A stretch of DNA of 64,000 nucleotides from Candidatus Uhrbacteria bacterium (lineage in GTDB: Bacteria; Patescibacteriota; Patescibacteriia; 2-12-FULL-60-25), in assembly GCA_016222815.1 (NCBI GenBank), contig JACRQE010000002.1, forward strand, positions 1 to 64,000, read 5' to 3'. A program made the translations under genes and the position numbers. The number at the start of each line of letters is the position of its first letter. Within the stretch, counting starts at the first letter, position 1. The notes beneath the pieces are model-generated. The model saw only the letters and a program-made list of their open reading frames with translations. It was not told the DNA's origin and did not search any database. Below are positions 37,367-46,534 of this stretch, in pieces.

Positions 37367-39229
37367 ATGCCTAAATCGGCGTCACCCACCCCGCCGCGGG
37401 CGCAATCCATAGAAGAACTGTTCAAGAAGACGACTCCAGCCCCTGCTGCCGGAGGCGCCCAACCGACCGACGTAAGTGCCAAACCGGCCAAGGCCAAACT
37501 GCCGAGCCAAACCACAGCGGTCGAGAAACTCGAAGAGAAAATCGGCGATGTCCGGCTGCGGGAAATCGAAAAAGCGACCCGCGAAAAAGCCGCGGTCACT
37601 GGTTTGCCATACATCAATTTCCAGGACGGTTATCCGATCCCACCGGAAGCCATCGCCGTGATTCCGCGCGCCCAGGCAGAGAAGCTGCAAGCCGTGGTTT
37701 TTTTCCGCGGAAGCGACCAAATCCGCATAGCGACGACCGAGCCCACCGAGGAAGTCCGCCAAATGGCCGAGAAGATGGGCAAGGATTTCGCGTCCACGAC
37801 CGCCATCTACCTCGTCTCCCCCACCAGCCTGAACATCGCGCTCAGGCTGTATGACGCTTTGCCGGAGATAAAAGAGGTCATCTACGGCGTGCGCATCGAC
37901 GAGAAGACACTGGAGAAATATGCGGTGGAAATCACGGACCTCAAAAAACTCCAGGAGACGATCACCAAGGTTTCTACTTCGGACATCGTGGCATTGGTCA
38001 TTGGCGGAGCATTGAAGCTCGACGCTTCGGACGTGCATGTGGAAGCCGAAGAGAACGACGTCAAAATCCGCTACCGCATAGACGGCGATTTGCGCGATGC
38101 GGCCAAACTTCCGAAGGACAGCTGGAAGCAGATGATTGCGCGCTTCAAGCTATTGGCCGGCGTGAAAATGAACGTGGACGACGTGCCGCAGGACGGGCGC
38201 ATCACTATCTACCTGACCAACGAAAAAGTCGACATCCGCTGTTCATTCCTGCCCACGGCGTTCGGGGAATCGGTAGTCATGCGTCTGCTGCGTCCGAAAT
38301 CCATCGCTTTGGAATTCGAACAGCTGGGCGTGCGCGGACGAGCCTGGGAAGCGCTGAAACGCGAGATCGAGCGGCCGAACGGCATGATCGTCACGACCGG
38401 TCCGACCGGGTCAGGTAAAACGACTACGCTATACGCGATACTCAAGAGATTGAATACCGAGGACGTAAAGATCATCACACTGGAAGAGCCTATCGAATAC
38501 AAACTGCAGGGCGTGAACCAGAGCCAGATTGACTATTCCAAAGACTACACTTTCGCTAAAGGTTTGCGTTCAATCCTGCGCCAAGATCCGGATGTGGTCA
38601 TGGTCGGCGAAATCCGCGATTTGGATACGGCGGAAATCGCCATCCAAGCCGCTTTGACCGGCCACTTGGTCATTTCCACCATCCATACCAACAGCGCGGC
38701 CGGCGCCATCCCCCGCTTCCTCTCCATGGGAGTCAAACCGTTCCTGCTTGCGCCGGCCATCAACTGCGTCATCGGCCAGCGCCTGGTGCGGCGCATCAAC
38801 CAAGAGGTAAAAGTCCCGGTCGAACTCACGCCGAGCGTCCTAGCCCAGGTCAAAGCCGAACTCTCCAAACTCCATCCTGACGTGCTCAAGGAGTACAAAG
38901 TTGATCTGGAACACCTGCAATTCTTTGGACCGAAGGAAGGCGCGGAAACACCGTACAAAGGACGGTTGGGTATCTACGAGATTTTCAGCATGAACAAGGA
39001 GATAGAGAAAATCATCCTGTCGGGCAAGGTCTCGGAATATGACATGATCGACATCGCGCTCAAGTCTGGGATGATCACCATGGCCCAGGACGGGTTGCTC
39101 AAAGCCCTGGACGGGCTGACGAGCGTGGACGAGGTGCTGCGCGCAGCTGAACTGCAGGCGCTCGAAGAAGAGCCGGAAGAGACGACACCGAAACCGGTGC
39201 CGCCACCCGCACCTACGCCGGCACCGTGA
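37367..39229 (+). CDS. pilB: Type IV pilus assembly ATPase (PilB/GspE family)
   Basis: A 620-residue secretion ATPase. A Pro/Ala-rich N-terminus precedes an MshEN-type domain (about 50-160: LPYINFQDGYPIPPEAIAVIPRAQAEKLQAVVF). The catalytic core has Walker A GPTGSGKTTT (about 344-353), the Asp box ITLEEPIEY, Walker B ILRQDPDVVMVGEIRD and the His box GHLVISTIHTN. It powers pilin polymerisation at the inner face of the membrane. The CxxC zinc pair common in PilB between the His box and the C-terminus is absent. The C-terminus ends in a Pro/Thr-rich tail. A PilT-type ATPase lies at the end of the window. Confidence 0.93.
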   Translation: MPKSASPTPPRAQSIEELFKKTTPAPAAGGAQPTDVSAKPAKAKLPSQTTAVEKLEEKIGDVRLREIEKATREKAAVTGLPYINFQDGYPIPPEAIAVIPRAQAEKLQAVVFFRGSDQIRIATTEPTEEVRQMAEKMGKDFASTTAIYLVSPTSLNIALRLYDALPEIKEVIYGVRIDEKTLEKYAVEITDLKKLQETITKVSTSDIVALVIGGALKLDASDVHVEAEENDVKIRYRIDGDLRDAAKLPKDSWKQMIARFKLLAGVKMNVDDVPQDGRITIYLTNEKVDIRCSFLPTAFGESVVMRLLRPKSIALEFEQLGVRGRAWEALKREIERPNGMIVTTGPTGSGKTTTLYAILKRLNTEDVKIITLEEPIEYKLQGVNQSQIDYSKDYTFAKGLRSILRQDPDVVMVGEIRDLDTAEIAIQAALTGHLVISTIHTNSAAGAIPRFLSMGVKPFLLAPAINCVIGQRLVRRINQEVKVPVELTPSVLAQVKAELSKLHPDVLKEYKVDLEHLQFFGPKEGAETPYKGRLGIYEIFSMNKEIEKIILSGKVSEYDMIDIALKSGMITMAQDGLLKALDGLTSVDEVLRAAELQALEEEPEETTPKPVPPPAPTPAP

Positions 39230-39289
39230 CGAAAAAAGTTGACTGAAAACAAATACGCCTCAACGGGGCGTATTTTGGATTATCGGATA

Positions 39290-39727
39290 TCAAACTATTT
39301 TCAATCTAATGACGCGGCTTTCACGGGCGGCGATCCACTTTTCGATTTTCTCCGGCCATTCCACGACCAGCAGGCTTTTTCCGTCAGACAGTTCTTCGTC
39401 GAGGTCCAGGACTTGGAGTTCAAGTTCGTCTTTGAGACGGTAAGCGTCCACGTGGACAAGACGGTGGATGCCGTTGACGGTTTTGGGAAGCTTGTAGCTC
39501 CTCATCAAGGCAAAAGTAGGGCTGGGCACAAAGCGCTTGATACCGAGGGCTTTGGCCAGCGCCTGGATGAACGTCGTCTTGCCGGCGCCGAGATTGCCTT
39601 GGACGGCGAGGATAGTTCCGGGACGGATAAGCGGAAGGAGTTTTTCGACGACTAAGCCCCAATCGTTTTCTGACGGGACTTTGACGGCTGTTGTTTTTCC
39701 TTTCGAAGAGATTTTGATGTTCCTCAT
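39290..39727 (-). CDS. tsaE: tRNA N6-threonylcarbamoyladenosine biosynthesis ATPase TsaE
   Basis: A 145-residue P-loop ATPase. Walker A is VQGNLGAGKTTFIQALAKALG, with family motifs SPTFALMRSY, LVHVDAYRL and LLVVEWPEKI. TsaE works with TsaB and TsaD to make t6A37 on ANN-decoding tRNAs. The start overlaps the tsaD stop (ATGA), consistent with one operon. tsaB is not adjacent. Confidence 0.92.
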   Translation of the reverse strand: MRNIKISSKGKTTAVKVPSENDWGLVVEKLLPLIRPGTILAVQGNLGAGKTTFIQALAKALGIKRFVPSPTFALMRSYKLPKTVNGIHRLVHVDAYRLKDELELQVLDLDEELSDGKSLLVVEWPEKIEKWIAARESRVIRLKIV

Positions 39728-40809
39728 AAATCAAGTTCGGGTTCGGCGTCCAACTTTTTCCAGGCATCGGTCTTGCCCTTGCGCAGACGCCAGAGGCCGG
39801 CGGCGGCAATCATGGCCGCGTTATCGGTATAGAAACCGGAGGGGGGTTTGAGCATCCGGACATCCGGAAGCTCGGCTTTGACGCAGCGCGCCATTTTTTC
39901 TTGAAGCTCTGAATTCGCCGAGACTCCGCCGACCATGATGATGCATTTCGGACGGTGAAGCTTGGCGGCGCGGATGGTTTTTTCGACCAGAACATCGGTT
40001 ATAGCGGCTTGGATGGAAGCGCAGAGATCGGGGAGGTCGTACCGCGTACCGCGTACCGCGTGCTTCGACTCTAAACCGAGCTTATCGACCAGGACGCGGA
40101 CGGCGGTTTTGAGGCCGGAGAAGGACATATCGAGAGACTTGTCCTTTAGCATGGGACGCGGGAGGTCGAAAGCTTTGGGATTGCCGGTTTTAGCCTGTTT
40201 GGACATTTCCGGGCCGCCGGGATACGGGAGACCGAGAAGCTTGGCCGTCTTGTCGAATGCTTCGCCGGCCGCGTCGTCGCGGGTGCGTCCTACGACTTTG
40301 TAGGAGCAGAAATCGCGCATGAGCACGAGTTCGCTATGGCCGCCGGAGACGAGCAATGCCAGGATAGGGAACTCCCAACGGCGGCGATTCTCGGGCACGA
40401 GCCAGGCCGAGGCCAAATGACCTTCGAGATGGTTCACGCCGACGATGGGTTTGCCGGTGAGCATGGCCAGGGTTCGCGCGGCTTCAACGCCGACGCGTAG
40501 CGCGGTGGCGAGCCCGGGACCCTTGGTCACGGCGATGGCGTCAAACGTCGAACGTTTTCCGGAGCTGATGATTTTCGCTCTGTCGAGGAGGGAGACCAGT
40601 TCGGCCACATGTGTCCGCGCCGCGACTTCGGGCACTACGCCGCCGAAACGCCGGTGGATCGGGATTTGGGTGGCGGTTTCGTGGTGACGTAGGCGTACCG
40701 CGTACTGCGTACCGCGTTCCGCGTAGTCCAAAAGCGCGACAGAGGTTTCGTCGCAACTGGTTTCGATACTTAGGACTTTGAAACGCTGATCCAGGACTTT
40801 CTTTGCCAT
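39724..40809 (-). CDS. tsaD: tRNA N6-adenosine threonylcarbamoyltransferase TsaD with two in-frame repeat insertions
   Basis: A 361-residue ASKHA-fold enzyme transferring the threonylcarbamoyl group to A37 of tRNA. It has LSIETSCDETSVALLD at the N-terminus, the metal ligands HLEGH (NHLEGHLASAWL), LVSGGHSELVLM and GGVSANSELQEKM. Two short stretches derive from GTACCGCG repeats: residues about 28-39 (AERGTQYAVRLR; 40694-40726) and about 249-257 (KHAVRGTRY; 40039-40063). Both keep the frame and avoid catalytic motifs, and they account for the slightly greater length than usual (about 340). Confidence 0.95.
   Translation of the reverse strand: MAKKVLDQRFKVLSIETSCDETSVALLDYAERGTQYAVRLRHHETATQIPIHRRFGGVVPEVAARTHVAELVSLLDRAKIISSGKRSTFDAIAVTKGPGLATALRVGVEAARTLAMLTGKPIVGVNHLEGHLASAWLVPENRRRWEFPILALLVSGGHSELVLMRDFCSYKVVGRTRDDAAGEAFDKTAKLLGLPYPGGPEMSKQAKTGNPKAFDLPRPMLKDKSLDMSFSGLKTAVRVLVDKLGLESKHAVRGTRYDLPDLCASIQAAITDVLVEKTIRAAKLHRPKCIIMVGGVSANSELQEKMARCVKAELPDVRMLKPPSGFYTDNAAMIAAAGLWRLRKGKTDAWKKLDAEPELDL
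40039..40063. repeat. GTACCGCG tandem repeat in tsaD (copy 1)
   Basis: Three GTACCGC units in series, translated in frame. The same family occurs at 40694-40726, 56923-56990 and 58774-58798. Confidence 0.8.
40694..40726. repeat. GTACCGCG tandem repeat in tsaD (copy 2)
   Basis: A series of GTACCGC, GTACTGC, GTACCGC, GTTCCGC and GTAG units, translated in frame. Confidence 0.8.
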
Positions 40810-40861
40810 AGATACTCCATCCTAATACGCCACGGAAAAAATGGCTATACCGCCACATGCC

Positions 40862-40889
40862 AAAACCCCCGCGGGGAAACGGGGGTTGG
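40862..40889 (-). terminator. gdhA terminator
   Basis: Read on the minus strand, stem AACCCCCG / CGGGGGTT followed by TTGGCA, 39 bases after the gdhA stop. Confidence 0.75.
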
Positions 40890-40927
40890 CTGGAACCAGG
40901 AGCTGGGTATCGGGACGGAACCTGGCG

Positions 40928-42157
40928 TCAAATAGTCTTGCGGATAGCCTGGTCGAGGCGCTTGAGGGCCACGATAAAGGCGGCCTCACGCTGGGTCACG
41001 GCGAATTCCTCGGCGACGCGGATCACGGCAGATGAGGCGTCGTCCATCATGGGTTTGAGGCGCTGGAAGACCTCGGTTTCACTCCAATGTTCACCAATCT
41101 TGTTCTGCTGCCATTCGAGATACGAGACGGTCACGCCGCCGGAATTGACCAGCACATCCGGAGCCACGGTCGTACCCTGCTTGGCCAAGATCATGTCAGC
41201 TTCAGGCGTGGTCGGTCCATTGGCGACTTCGAGCACCAGTTTAGCTTTGACCTCGGACGCCACTTCGGCTGTGATGACATTCTCCAATGCCGAGGGGACG
41301 AGGATGCCGCAAGCAAGACGCAGGAGCTCGTCGTTGGAGATTTCGCGCGCTTCGGCAGAGCGGACAAGATGGCCGGTTTCTTTTTTAAGCCGAATGACTT
41401 CCGGGATATCCAGGCCGTTCTCGTCGTGGAGGCCGCCTTGGGAATCGGACACGGCGATGACTTTGTAGCCATGGTGGTGGAACAGGCGGGCGATTTCCTG
41501 ACCGGCATTGCCGAAGCCTTGGACGGCCACGGTCGAAGATTCTGGATCCAAGCCGAGCTTGGCGCGGTAAGCATCGAAGACGTAGAAAGCACCTTGGCCA
41601 GTGGCCGTACCGCGGCCTTCGGAACCGCCGTGTTCGATGGTCTTGCCGGTCACGACCGCGGGTTCAGGCTGGCCCTTGTACTTGCCGAACTCGTCAGCCA
41701 GCCAATCCATGATTTGCGGGGTAGTGTTGACGTCCGGCGCGGGCACGTCCAAATCCTGGCCGATGACCGGGGCGATGGAACGCGTGAAGGAACGGGTAAG
41801 GTTTTCGAGTTCAGGTTTGGAGAGTTCCTTTGGGTTGACGGTCACGCCGCCTTTGCCGCCACCGAAAGGTATGTTGGCCACGGCGCATTTGATGGTCATC
41901 CAGAAAGACAGGGCTTTGACCTCGTCGAGATCGGTTTGAGCATGGAAGCGCAAGCCGCCTTTGTACGGACCGCGGGCCGAGTTCCACTGGACGCGATAGC
42001 CGTGGAAAAATTTCAGGGAACCATCATCCATTTTGACCGGGAAGTCGACTTCGACGAGCCTTTCGGGACGGCGCAGACGTTCCAGTGTAAAACTATCCAG
42101 ATGCATGGCGGTCGCGGCCAGATCCAACTGGCGCATGGCGTTTGAGAATGCGGACAT
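40928..42157 (-). CDS. gdhA: Glutamate dehydrogenase (Glu/Leu/Phe/Val family)
   Basis: A 409-residue enzyme interconverting glutamate and 2-oxoglutarate plus ammonia with NAD(P). The substrate domain has GYRVQWNSARGPYKGGLRFH, KCAVANIPFGGGKGGV with the catalytic Lys, and DVPAPDVNT. The Rossmann domain has VAVQGFGNAGQEIARLFHHHGYKVIAVSDSQGG. ANGPTTPEAD and DVLVNSGGVTVSYLEWQQN complete the family signature. The start at 42157 (MSAFSNAMRQLDLAATAMHLD) fits known N-termini. In a reduced genome this may be a rare link between amino acid and carbon metabolism (inference). Confidence 0.94.
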   Translation of the reverse strand: MSAFSNAMRQLDLAATAMHLDSFTLERLRRPERLVEVDFPVKMDDGSLKFFHGYRVQWNSARGPYKGGLRFHAQTDLDEVKALSFWMTIKCAVANIPFGGGKGGVTVNPKELSKPELENLTRSFTRSIAPVIGQDLDVPAPDVNTTPQIMDWLADEFGKYKGQPEPAVVTGKTIEHGGSEGRGTATGQGAFYVFDAYRAKLGLDPESSTVAVQGFGNAGQEIARLFHHHGYKVIAVSDSQGGLHDENGLDIPEVIRLKKETGHLVRSAEAREISNDELLRLACGILVPSALENVITAEVASEVKAKLVLEVANGPTTPEADMILAKQGTTVAPDVLVNSGGVTVSYLEWQQNKIGEHWSETEVFQRLKPMMDDASSAVIRVAEEFAVTQREAAFIVALKRLDQAIRKTI

Positions 42158-42308
42158 AGGGAAGTAAAAGTAAATAGCGAGTATCGAACAGGTAGATATT
42201 ACAACACTGGGAGCACGGTCGGGCAATAGCCGGAAAATAAGCCTAATAACGCAAATCCCCTGCCGTGGTCAGGCAAGGGATTTTCAAATATACGATGCAA
42301 GAAAAAAA

Positions 42309-42542
42309 TCAACCCAAGGCGTCCCGGATGAGGTCGGTTTCTTGGTTGATGATGCGCGCCAGTTCCGGCTCGTCCTTCTTATCCGCGGCTGTGCGTTTTT
42401 GGAGGAACAAGGCGTGCAGGCGCGGCATGAGCCCGAGGACTTTTTCGTAGATACCGGCCGGCGGATCGGGCAGACTGCCCATGATGCGCAGGAAGTCGGG
42501 ATCGGCGTTCGGGACTTTTTGGCTCAAGATCTCTGGTGACAT
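42309..42542 (-). CDS. Small unknown protein downstream of the 416-residue gene
   Basis: A 77-residue charged helical protein (MSPEILSQKVPNADPDFLRIMGSLPDPPAGIYEKVLGLMPRLHALFLQKRT...). No domain is recognised. It lies 7 bases after the preceding stop and is thus probably in the same operon. Its start is supported only by spacing. Confidence 0.6.
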   Translation of the reverse strand: MSPEILSQKVPNADPDFLRIMGSLPDPPAGIYEKVLGLMPRLHALFLQKRTAADKKDEPELARIINQETDLIRDALG

Positions 42543-42549
42543 ATTTGTT

Positions 42550-43800
42550 TTAGATTTTGGAGATATCCGGATCGTCGATGACGGCGATGACCTGCATGGA
42601 TTCGGAACGCTCGTCCAAACGGACGTAGAACCTGATTTCGTTATCTTTGATGAGCGGCAGCATCTTACCCATCGTCACCCGGATGCCCTCCAACCTGGAC
42701 TCGTTGAAGGCGGAGTCCATGAGCCGATTCAGGTCCGCAATCTGTTTGTTCAGTTCCGCCACTTTGGCGCGATGCCGGACGACTTCGGGCCGGCTCATGG
42801 ACGTTTCGGTCTTCGGCAAGGCGGCCAGTTCAGTTTTCGCTTCGGTTAGCCTGGCTTGGGCTTGGTTCCAATTCACTAGTTTTATGGGCTTTGAGGCAAA
42901 AGCGGCCTGGGCCGGGCGCTGGGGAAATTGGCTTGATTTCTCGGGCGAGAAATAAAGTTCAGCTCCGCCCATATTCGCCCAAACCGTCTGGTTGTCGCTC
43001 AAGACATCATGTTCGAGTTGGTGGCCGGGAGCCGGCCTTCTGGAAGCTGATTCGCGGGAGGGAGCGGCCCAGGGCGACGTGCGGCATGAGATGGTCAGCA
43101 ATTTACCCTGCTCCGGATCCTGATGCTGGACATCCTGCCATTCCATGCGTATCCCCCACTTGCGGTCAGGCAAGTGCGGCAAGAGCAAGTTCACGGCGCG
43201 CGCAGCGACAGCCTGACGTTCGTTCCGGATTTCTTCGGGGCGGATACTGGTGCGCATCACGTTATCCAGGCGCGCAGAATCGGACTGACCACGCGCCGCC
43301 ATGCGCCGCAACAGGTCGCGCGGAGTTCCGTGGGTCACGGCAAAAAAATTTTGGGGATTGGATCCGTCGAAACCCTCCGGGACTTGATCTATGGACGGCC
43401 TGGCGTTCGGCGGGATGAATTCAAGGTAAGCGCGCGGACCGGCATATGTGGCCGATGGCGGAAGCGGCGTTTCCGGTCCTTGCTGCTGGCGATGCATCCC
43501 ACGGCTGGCGTCGACGACAGTCGCCTCGCGAGCGGACCTAGGAACATAATCTTGGCCGGTCCCCTGTTGCCCGTACTTTATGTCATAGTCCATCCCTCCG
43601 GTCGCATTGGGCTCCAACGCCAACCAACCCACTTGCTTAGGCATAGCGCAGCCTTGGCTTTCGAGCGCCATCACAGCCATCAAAGCCCATTTCCAGGGGG
43701 AATTGGAGAGTTTTTCAATCAAACCTTTGCGCCGCGACTGGGCGTCAGCGAGAGAAATCTCGGGTGATGACTCAAAAGATCTTTCAGGCATATTGAGCAT
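42550..43800 (-). CDS. Unknown protein, possibly membrane- or lipid-anchored
   Basis: A 416-residue protein. A cytoplasmic N-terminus precedes one hydrophobic segment (WKWALMAVMALESQGC) whose LESQGC end weakly resembles a lipobox. The rest is hydrophilic and Arg/Gln/Pro-rich. A helical coiled-coil-like section NQAQARLTEAKTELAAL...RHRAKVAELNKQIADLNRLMDSAF precedes the conserved-looking end LIKDNEIRFYVRLDERSESMQVIAVIDDPDISKI. I know no family for it. The start could also be 43791. It is followed by the 77-residue gene at 7 bases. Confidence 0.65.
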   Translation of the reverse strand: MLNMPERSFESSPEISLADAQSRRKGLIEKLSNSPWKWALMAVMALESQGCAMPKQVGWLALEPNATGGMDYDIKYGQQGTGQDYVPRSAREATVVDASRGMHRQQQGPETPLPPSATYAGPRAYLEFIPPNARPSIDQVPEGFDGSNPQNFFAVTHGTPRDLLRRMAARGQSDSARLDNVMRTSIRPEEIRNERQAVAARAVNLLLPHLPDRKWGIRMEWQDVQHQDPEQGKLLTISCRTSPWAAPSRESASRRPAPGHQLEHDVLSDNQTVWANMGGAELYFSPEKSSQFPQRPAQAAFASKPIKLVNWNQAQARLTEAKTELAALPKTETSMSRPEVVRHRAKVAELNKQIADLNRLMDSAFNESRLEGIRVTMGKMLPLIKDNEIRFYVRLDERSESMQVIAVIDDPDISKI

Positions 43801-43847
43801 ATTAAACCACGACGACCGATGAGATACAAAAATCGTCCTTTAAAAAT

Positions 43848-43868
43848 CCTTCGACAAGCTCAGGACGA
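43848..43868. repeat. CCTTCGACAAGCTCAGGACG short repeat
   Basis: The motif TCCTTCGACAAGCTCAGGAC, between the unknown gene and trxB, is a hairpin-forming element (TCCT...AGGA) seen as an interspersed repeat in many bacterial genomes (from memory). Only one copy is seen here. Confidence 0.5.
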
Positions 43869-43882
43869 CGTTTAAGGCTGTC

Positions 43883-44809
43883 TTAGTTCTCCGCTAAAAA
43901 TTTTTCGGCTTCGAGCGAAGCCATGCAGCCGGTGCCGGCGGCGGTTATGGCTTGGCGGTATTTGGCGTCCTGGACGTCGCCGGCCGCGAAGACACCTGGG
44001 ACGTTGGTGCGCGTGGAGCCGGGGACGGTCTTGATGTAGTTTTTTTCGTCGAGTTCCAAAACACCTTTGAAAAGCGACGTATTAGGTTCGTGGCCGATGG
44101 CCGCGAAAACGCCGTCGATGGGCATCTCGCGGGTTTCGCCTGTGACAGTGTCTTTGAGACGTATGCCCGTGACATGGCCGACATCGACGCCGAGGATTTC
44201 GTCCACCGCGGTGTTCCAGACGACTTCAATCTTGGGATTGGCGAAAGTGCGCTCCTGCATGACTTTGGAGGCGCGAAACGAATCGCGGCGGTGGATGAGA
44301 TAGACTTTGGCGGCGAAACGCGTGAGGAAATTCGCTTCTTCCATGGCGCTATCGCCTCCCCCCACGATGGCGACGTTTTTGCCTTTGAAGAAAAAACCGT
44401 CGCAGGTAGCGCAGGCCGAGACCCCTTTACCGTACAGCGCTTTCTCGGATTCGAGGCCCAGGCGGCGGGCCGTGGCGCCGGTCGAGATGATGACCGTCTT
44501 GGCTTCATAGACCCTGTCGCCGACCATGACTTTGAGCGGAGAGCCTGAAAAATCCACGGCTGTGACGTTTTCGGAGATTATTTCGGTGCCGAAGCGCTTG
44601 GCTTGCTCGCGCATGTTGGCCATGAGTTCGGGGCCGAGGATGCCTTTGGGGAAGCCGGGGAAATTCTCGACTTCTGTAGTGGTCATGAGTTGGCCGCCCG
44701 GTTCAGGTCCTTCGAACAGGATCGGCTTCAGCTCGGCGCGGGCTGCGTAGGTCGCGGCTGTCCAGCCGGCCGGGCCGGAACCGATTATTATTACGTCGCG
44801 TGTTTCCAT
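43883..44809 (-). CDS. trxB: Thioredoxin reductase
   Basis: A 308-residue NADPH-dependent flavoprotein that reduces thioredoxin. The FAD site is [25 protein letters not shown]. The redox centre is CATC in [15 protein letters not shown]. The NADPH site is [21 protein letters not shown] with HRRDSFRAS. The C-terminal FAD motif is [29 protein letters not shown]. The start at 44809 removes nine residues not seen in the family. It lies downstream of trxA in the same direction, forming a complete thioredoxin couple. Confidence 0.95.
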   Translation of the reverse strand: METRDVIIIGSGPAGWTAATYAARAELKPILFEGPEPGGQLMTTTEVENFPGFPKGILGPELMANMREQAKRFGTEIISENVTAVDFSGSPLKVMVGDRVYEAKTVIISTGATARRLGLESEKALYGKGVSACATCDGFFFKGKNVAIVGGGDSAMEEANFLTRFAAKVYLIHRRDSFRASKVMQERTFANPKIEVVWNTAVDEILGVDVGHVTGIRLKDTVTGETREMPIDGVFAAIGHEPNTSLFKGVLELDEKNYIKTVPGSTRTNVPGVFAAGDVQDAKYRQAITAAGTGCMASLEAEKFLAEN

Positions 44810-44826
44810 ATTTTTTTGATATACAG

Positions 44827-44848
44827 AGGGGCGCAATAAAGCGCCCCT
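44827..44848 (-). terminator. Hairpin between trxA and trxB
   Basis: A perfect stem AGGGGCGC / GCGCCCCT with an AATAAA loop. The T run is poor, so it may attenuate rather than end transcription, or be a dispersed repeat. Confidence 0.45.
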
Positions 44849-44871
44849 GGATTCTAAACCTTGTGGCGGAA

Positions 44872-45195
44872 TTAGCCAATGATCTTATTCAGCTTATCAA
44901 GCATGGCTGCTTTCGGCATGCCGCCAACGAACTGTTCCGCGACTTTGCCGTCCTTGAAGACCAGGAAAGTCGGGATGGACATGACGTTGAATTTTCCGGC
45001 CGAATCAGGATTCTCGTCCACGTTGCATTTGCCGATCTTGAGTTTGGCGCCGTCGATTTCGTCGGCCAACTCTTCGATGACCGGGGCCATCATGCGGCAC
45101 GGACCGCACCAGGGCGCCCAAAAGTCTACCAAGACCGGGACATCTGACTTGAGCACCTCGTTCTGGAAATTATCGTCGGTGAAAGTGTGTTCCAT
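44872..45195 (-). CDS. trxA: Thioredoxin
   Basis: A 107-residue thioredoxin with the WCGPC active site in [23 protein letters not shown], the cis-Pro loop [13 protein letters not shown], and the family ending in a C-terminal helix. It is a cytoplasmic dithiol reductant. No signal peptide. It is reduced by the product of trxB just downstream. Confidence 0.96.
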   Translation of the reverse strand: MEHTFTDDNFQNEVLKSDVPVLVDFWAPWCGPCRMMAPVIEELADEIDGAKLKIGKCNVDENPDSAGKFNVMSIPTFLVFKDGKVAEQFVGGMPKAAMLDKLNKIIG

Positions 45196-45264
45196 AAAAT
45201 ATTTGATAGGATTATTCGCCAGAAAAGACTACGCCATCGGTGAATCCGAGGCAAGGGCGCCATG

Positions 45265-46482
45265 TCACCCGTGACGATGCGCGTCAAGTACGGATCCCTT
45301 GTTCGTGGGTTTCAAACGGTAGGCGGCAAGGTAAGTGGCGATGGGCATGGCCAGCACCAGGCCGATGCTGCCCACGAGCGTGCGGACGATCTCGGACGCC
45401 ACGACCTCGTTGTTCACTACCTGCGAGAAGGTCATGAACGGCGGTTGTTTGACGCTGAAGAGGAGGAGCAGAGGCAACGAAGCACCGGCATAGGCCAGGA
45501 AAAGCGTGTTGACCATGGCGCCGATATGCGTCTTGCCTATACGCATGGCCATGGCCGCGACTCGTCCCGGCGGAAGGGCGGGATTGGCTTCCCGAATCTG
45601 GATGACGGCCTCGATTTGGGCCAGGATGACATCGTCCAGAACACCGAGAGTACCGATCAGGATGCCGGCCAGATACAGGCCGGAGAAGTTGATACTTTTG
45701 GTGCCGACCCCGATCAGGAACATGGTCTCTTCCTGGGCCATGCCGGTCAGACGCGCCCACTGGGTAAAGACGGTCGCCAAACCCGCAGTCAGCAACAGGC
45801 AGATGAAGGCGCTTACCGCAGACAGGTTGGATTTGTGGTTGAAGCCTTCGGTCAGATAGACCAGGATGACGAAGATGGCCGCAGCTGTAGCGGCACCGAC
45901 CCAAAGCGGATCCCAGCCGCGGAAGATGAGAGGCACGGCGATGCCCATGATGCCGGCAAAACTGATCACCAGGCCGATAAGCGAGCGAAAACCCTTACCT
46001 GCGGTGATGACGATGACCGAGAGGATGAACAGGGCGGCCAACCAAAAAAGGGGCCAGCGTCGGACATAATCCACGACATAGAATTCCTCTGCCCCGTCGG
46101 GTGCGACTTGCCGGTTGACCACCACGCGGTCGCCGACATGATAGGTGCTGGCGGACACGGCATCGATCTCGCCGATGCCATGGAACTCGAATTCGCGGTC
46201 CTTCAAGCTGCCGGTCAGACCTTTGAGCTTGAGGTTTTGCTGGGTGCTGTGCGAACCATCAGCCTGGGTGATTTCGCGTTCCTCCATGACCTGGATGACC
46301 CGGGCCTCCGACACTTCGGAACCTGGCGCGGATTCCTCGACCACTTCCTGTGTGTCGGTCGCGACTCCCTGCTCGACGGTTACGTCCTCGGCGAAGACCG
46401 GATGCGGAAAAAGACCGATACCGGCAGTGAAAGCCAGGAGGCAACAAAAAATAAACGATGTCGTTTTTTGCATGAAGGTCAT
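45265..46482 (-). CDS. YibE/F-family membrane protein
   Basis: A 405-residue protein with a signal or TM segment at the N-terminus (FIFCCLLAFTAGIGLFPHPVFA). A small extracytoplasmic beta domain (RVIQVMEEREITQADGS...YHVGDRVVVNRQVAPDGAEEFYVVDYVRR) is followed by about seven TM helices. Signature sequences are AGKGFRSLIGLVISFAGI, GILIGTLGVLDDVILAQIEAV, MRIGKTHIGAMVNTLFLAYAGASLPLLLLF and EIVRTLVGSIGLVLAMPIAT. The family is widespread but its function is unknown. An alternative start is 46473. Confidence 0.88.
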   Translation of the reverse strand: MTFMQKTTSFIFCCLLAFTAGIGLFPHPVFAEDVTVEQGVATDTQEVVEESAPGSEVSEARVIQVMEEREITQADGSHSTQQNLKLKGLTGSLKDREFEFHGIGEIDAVSASTYHVGDRVVVNRQVAPDGAEEFYVVDYVRRWPLFWLAALFILSVIVITAGKGFRSLIGLVISFAGIMGIAVPLIFRGWDPLWVGAATAAAIFVILVYLTEGFNHKSNLSAVSAFICLLLTAGLATVFTQWARLTGMAQEETMFLIGVGTKSINFSGLYLAGILIGTLGVLDDVILAQIEAVIQIREANPALPPGRVAAMAMRIGKTHIGAMVNTLFLAYAGASLPLLLLFSVKQPPFMTFSQVVNNEVVASEIVRTLVGSIGLVLAMPIATYLAAYRLKPTNKGSVLDAHRHG

Positions 46483-46534
46483 AACTCAAACCATTCTAGA
46501 AGTTCGGCTTGGCTTGGGCAAATCCAAAGGGAGT

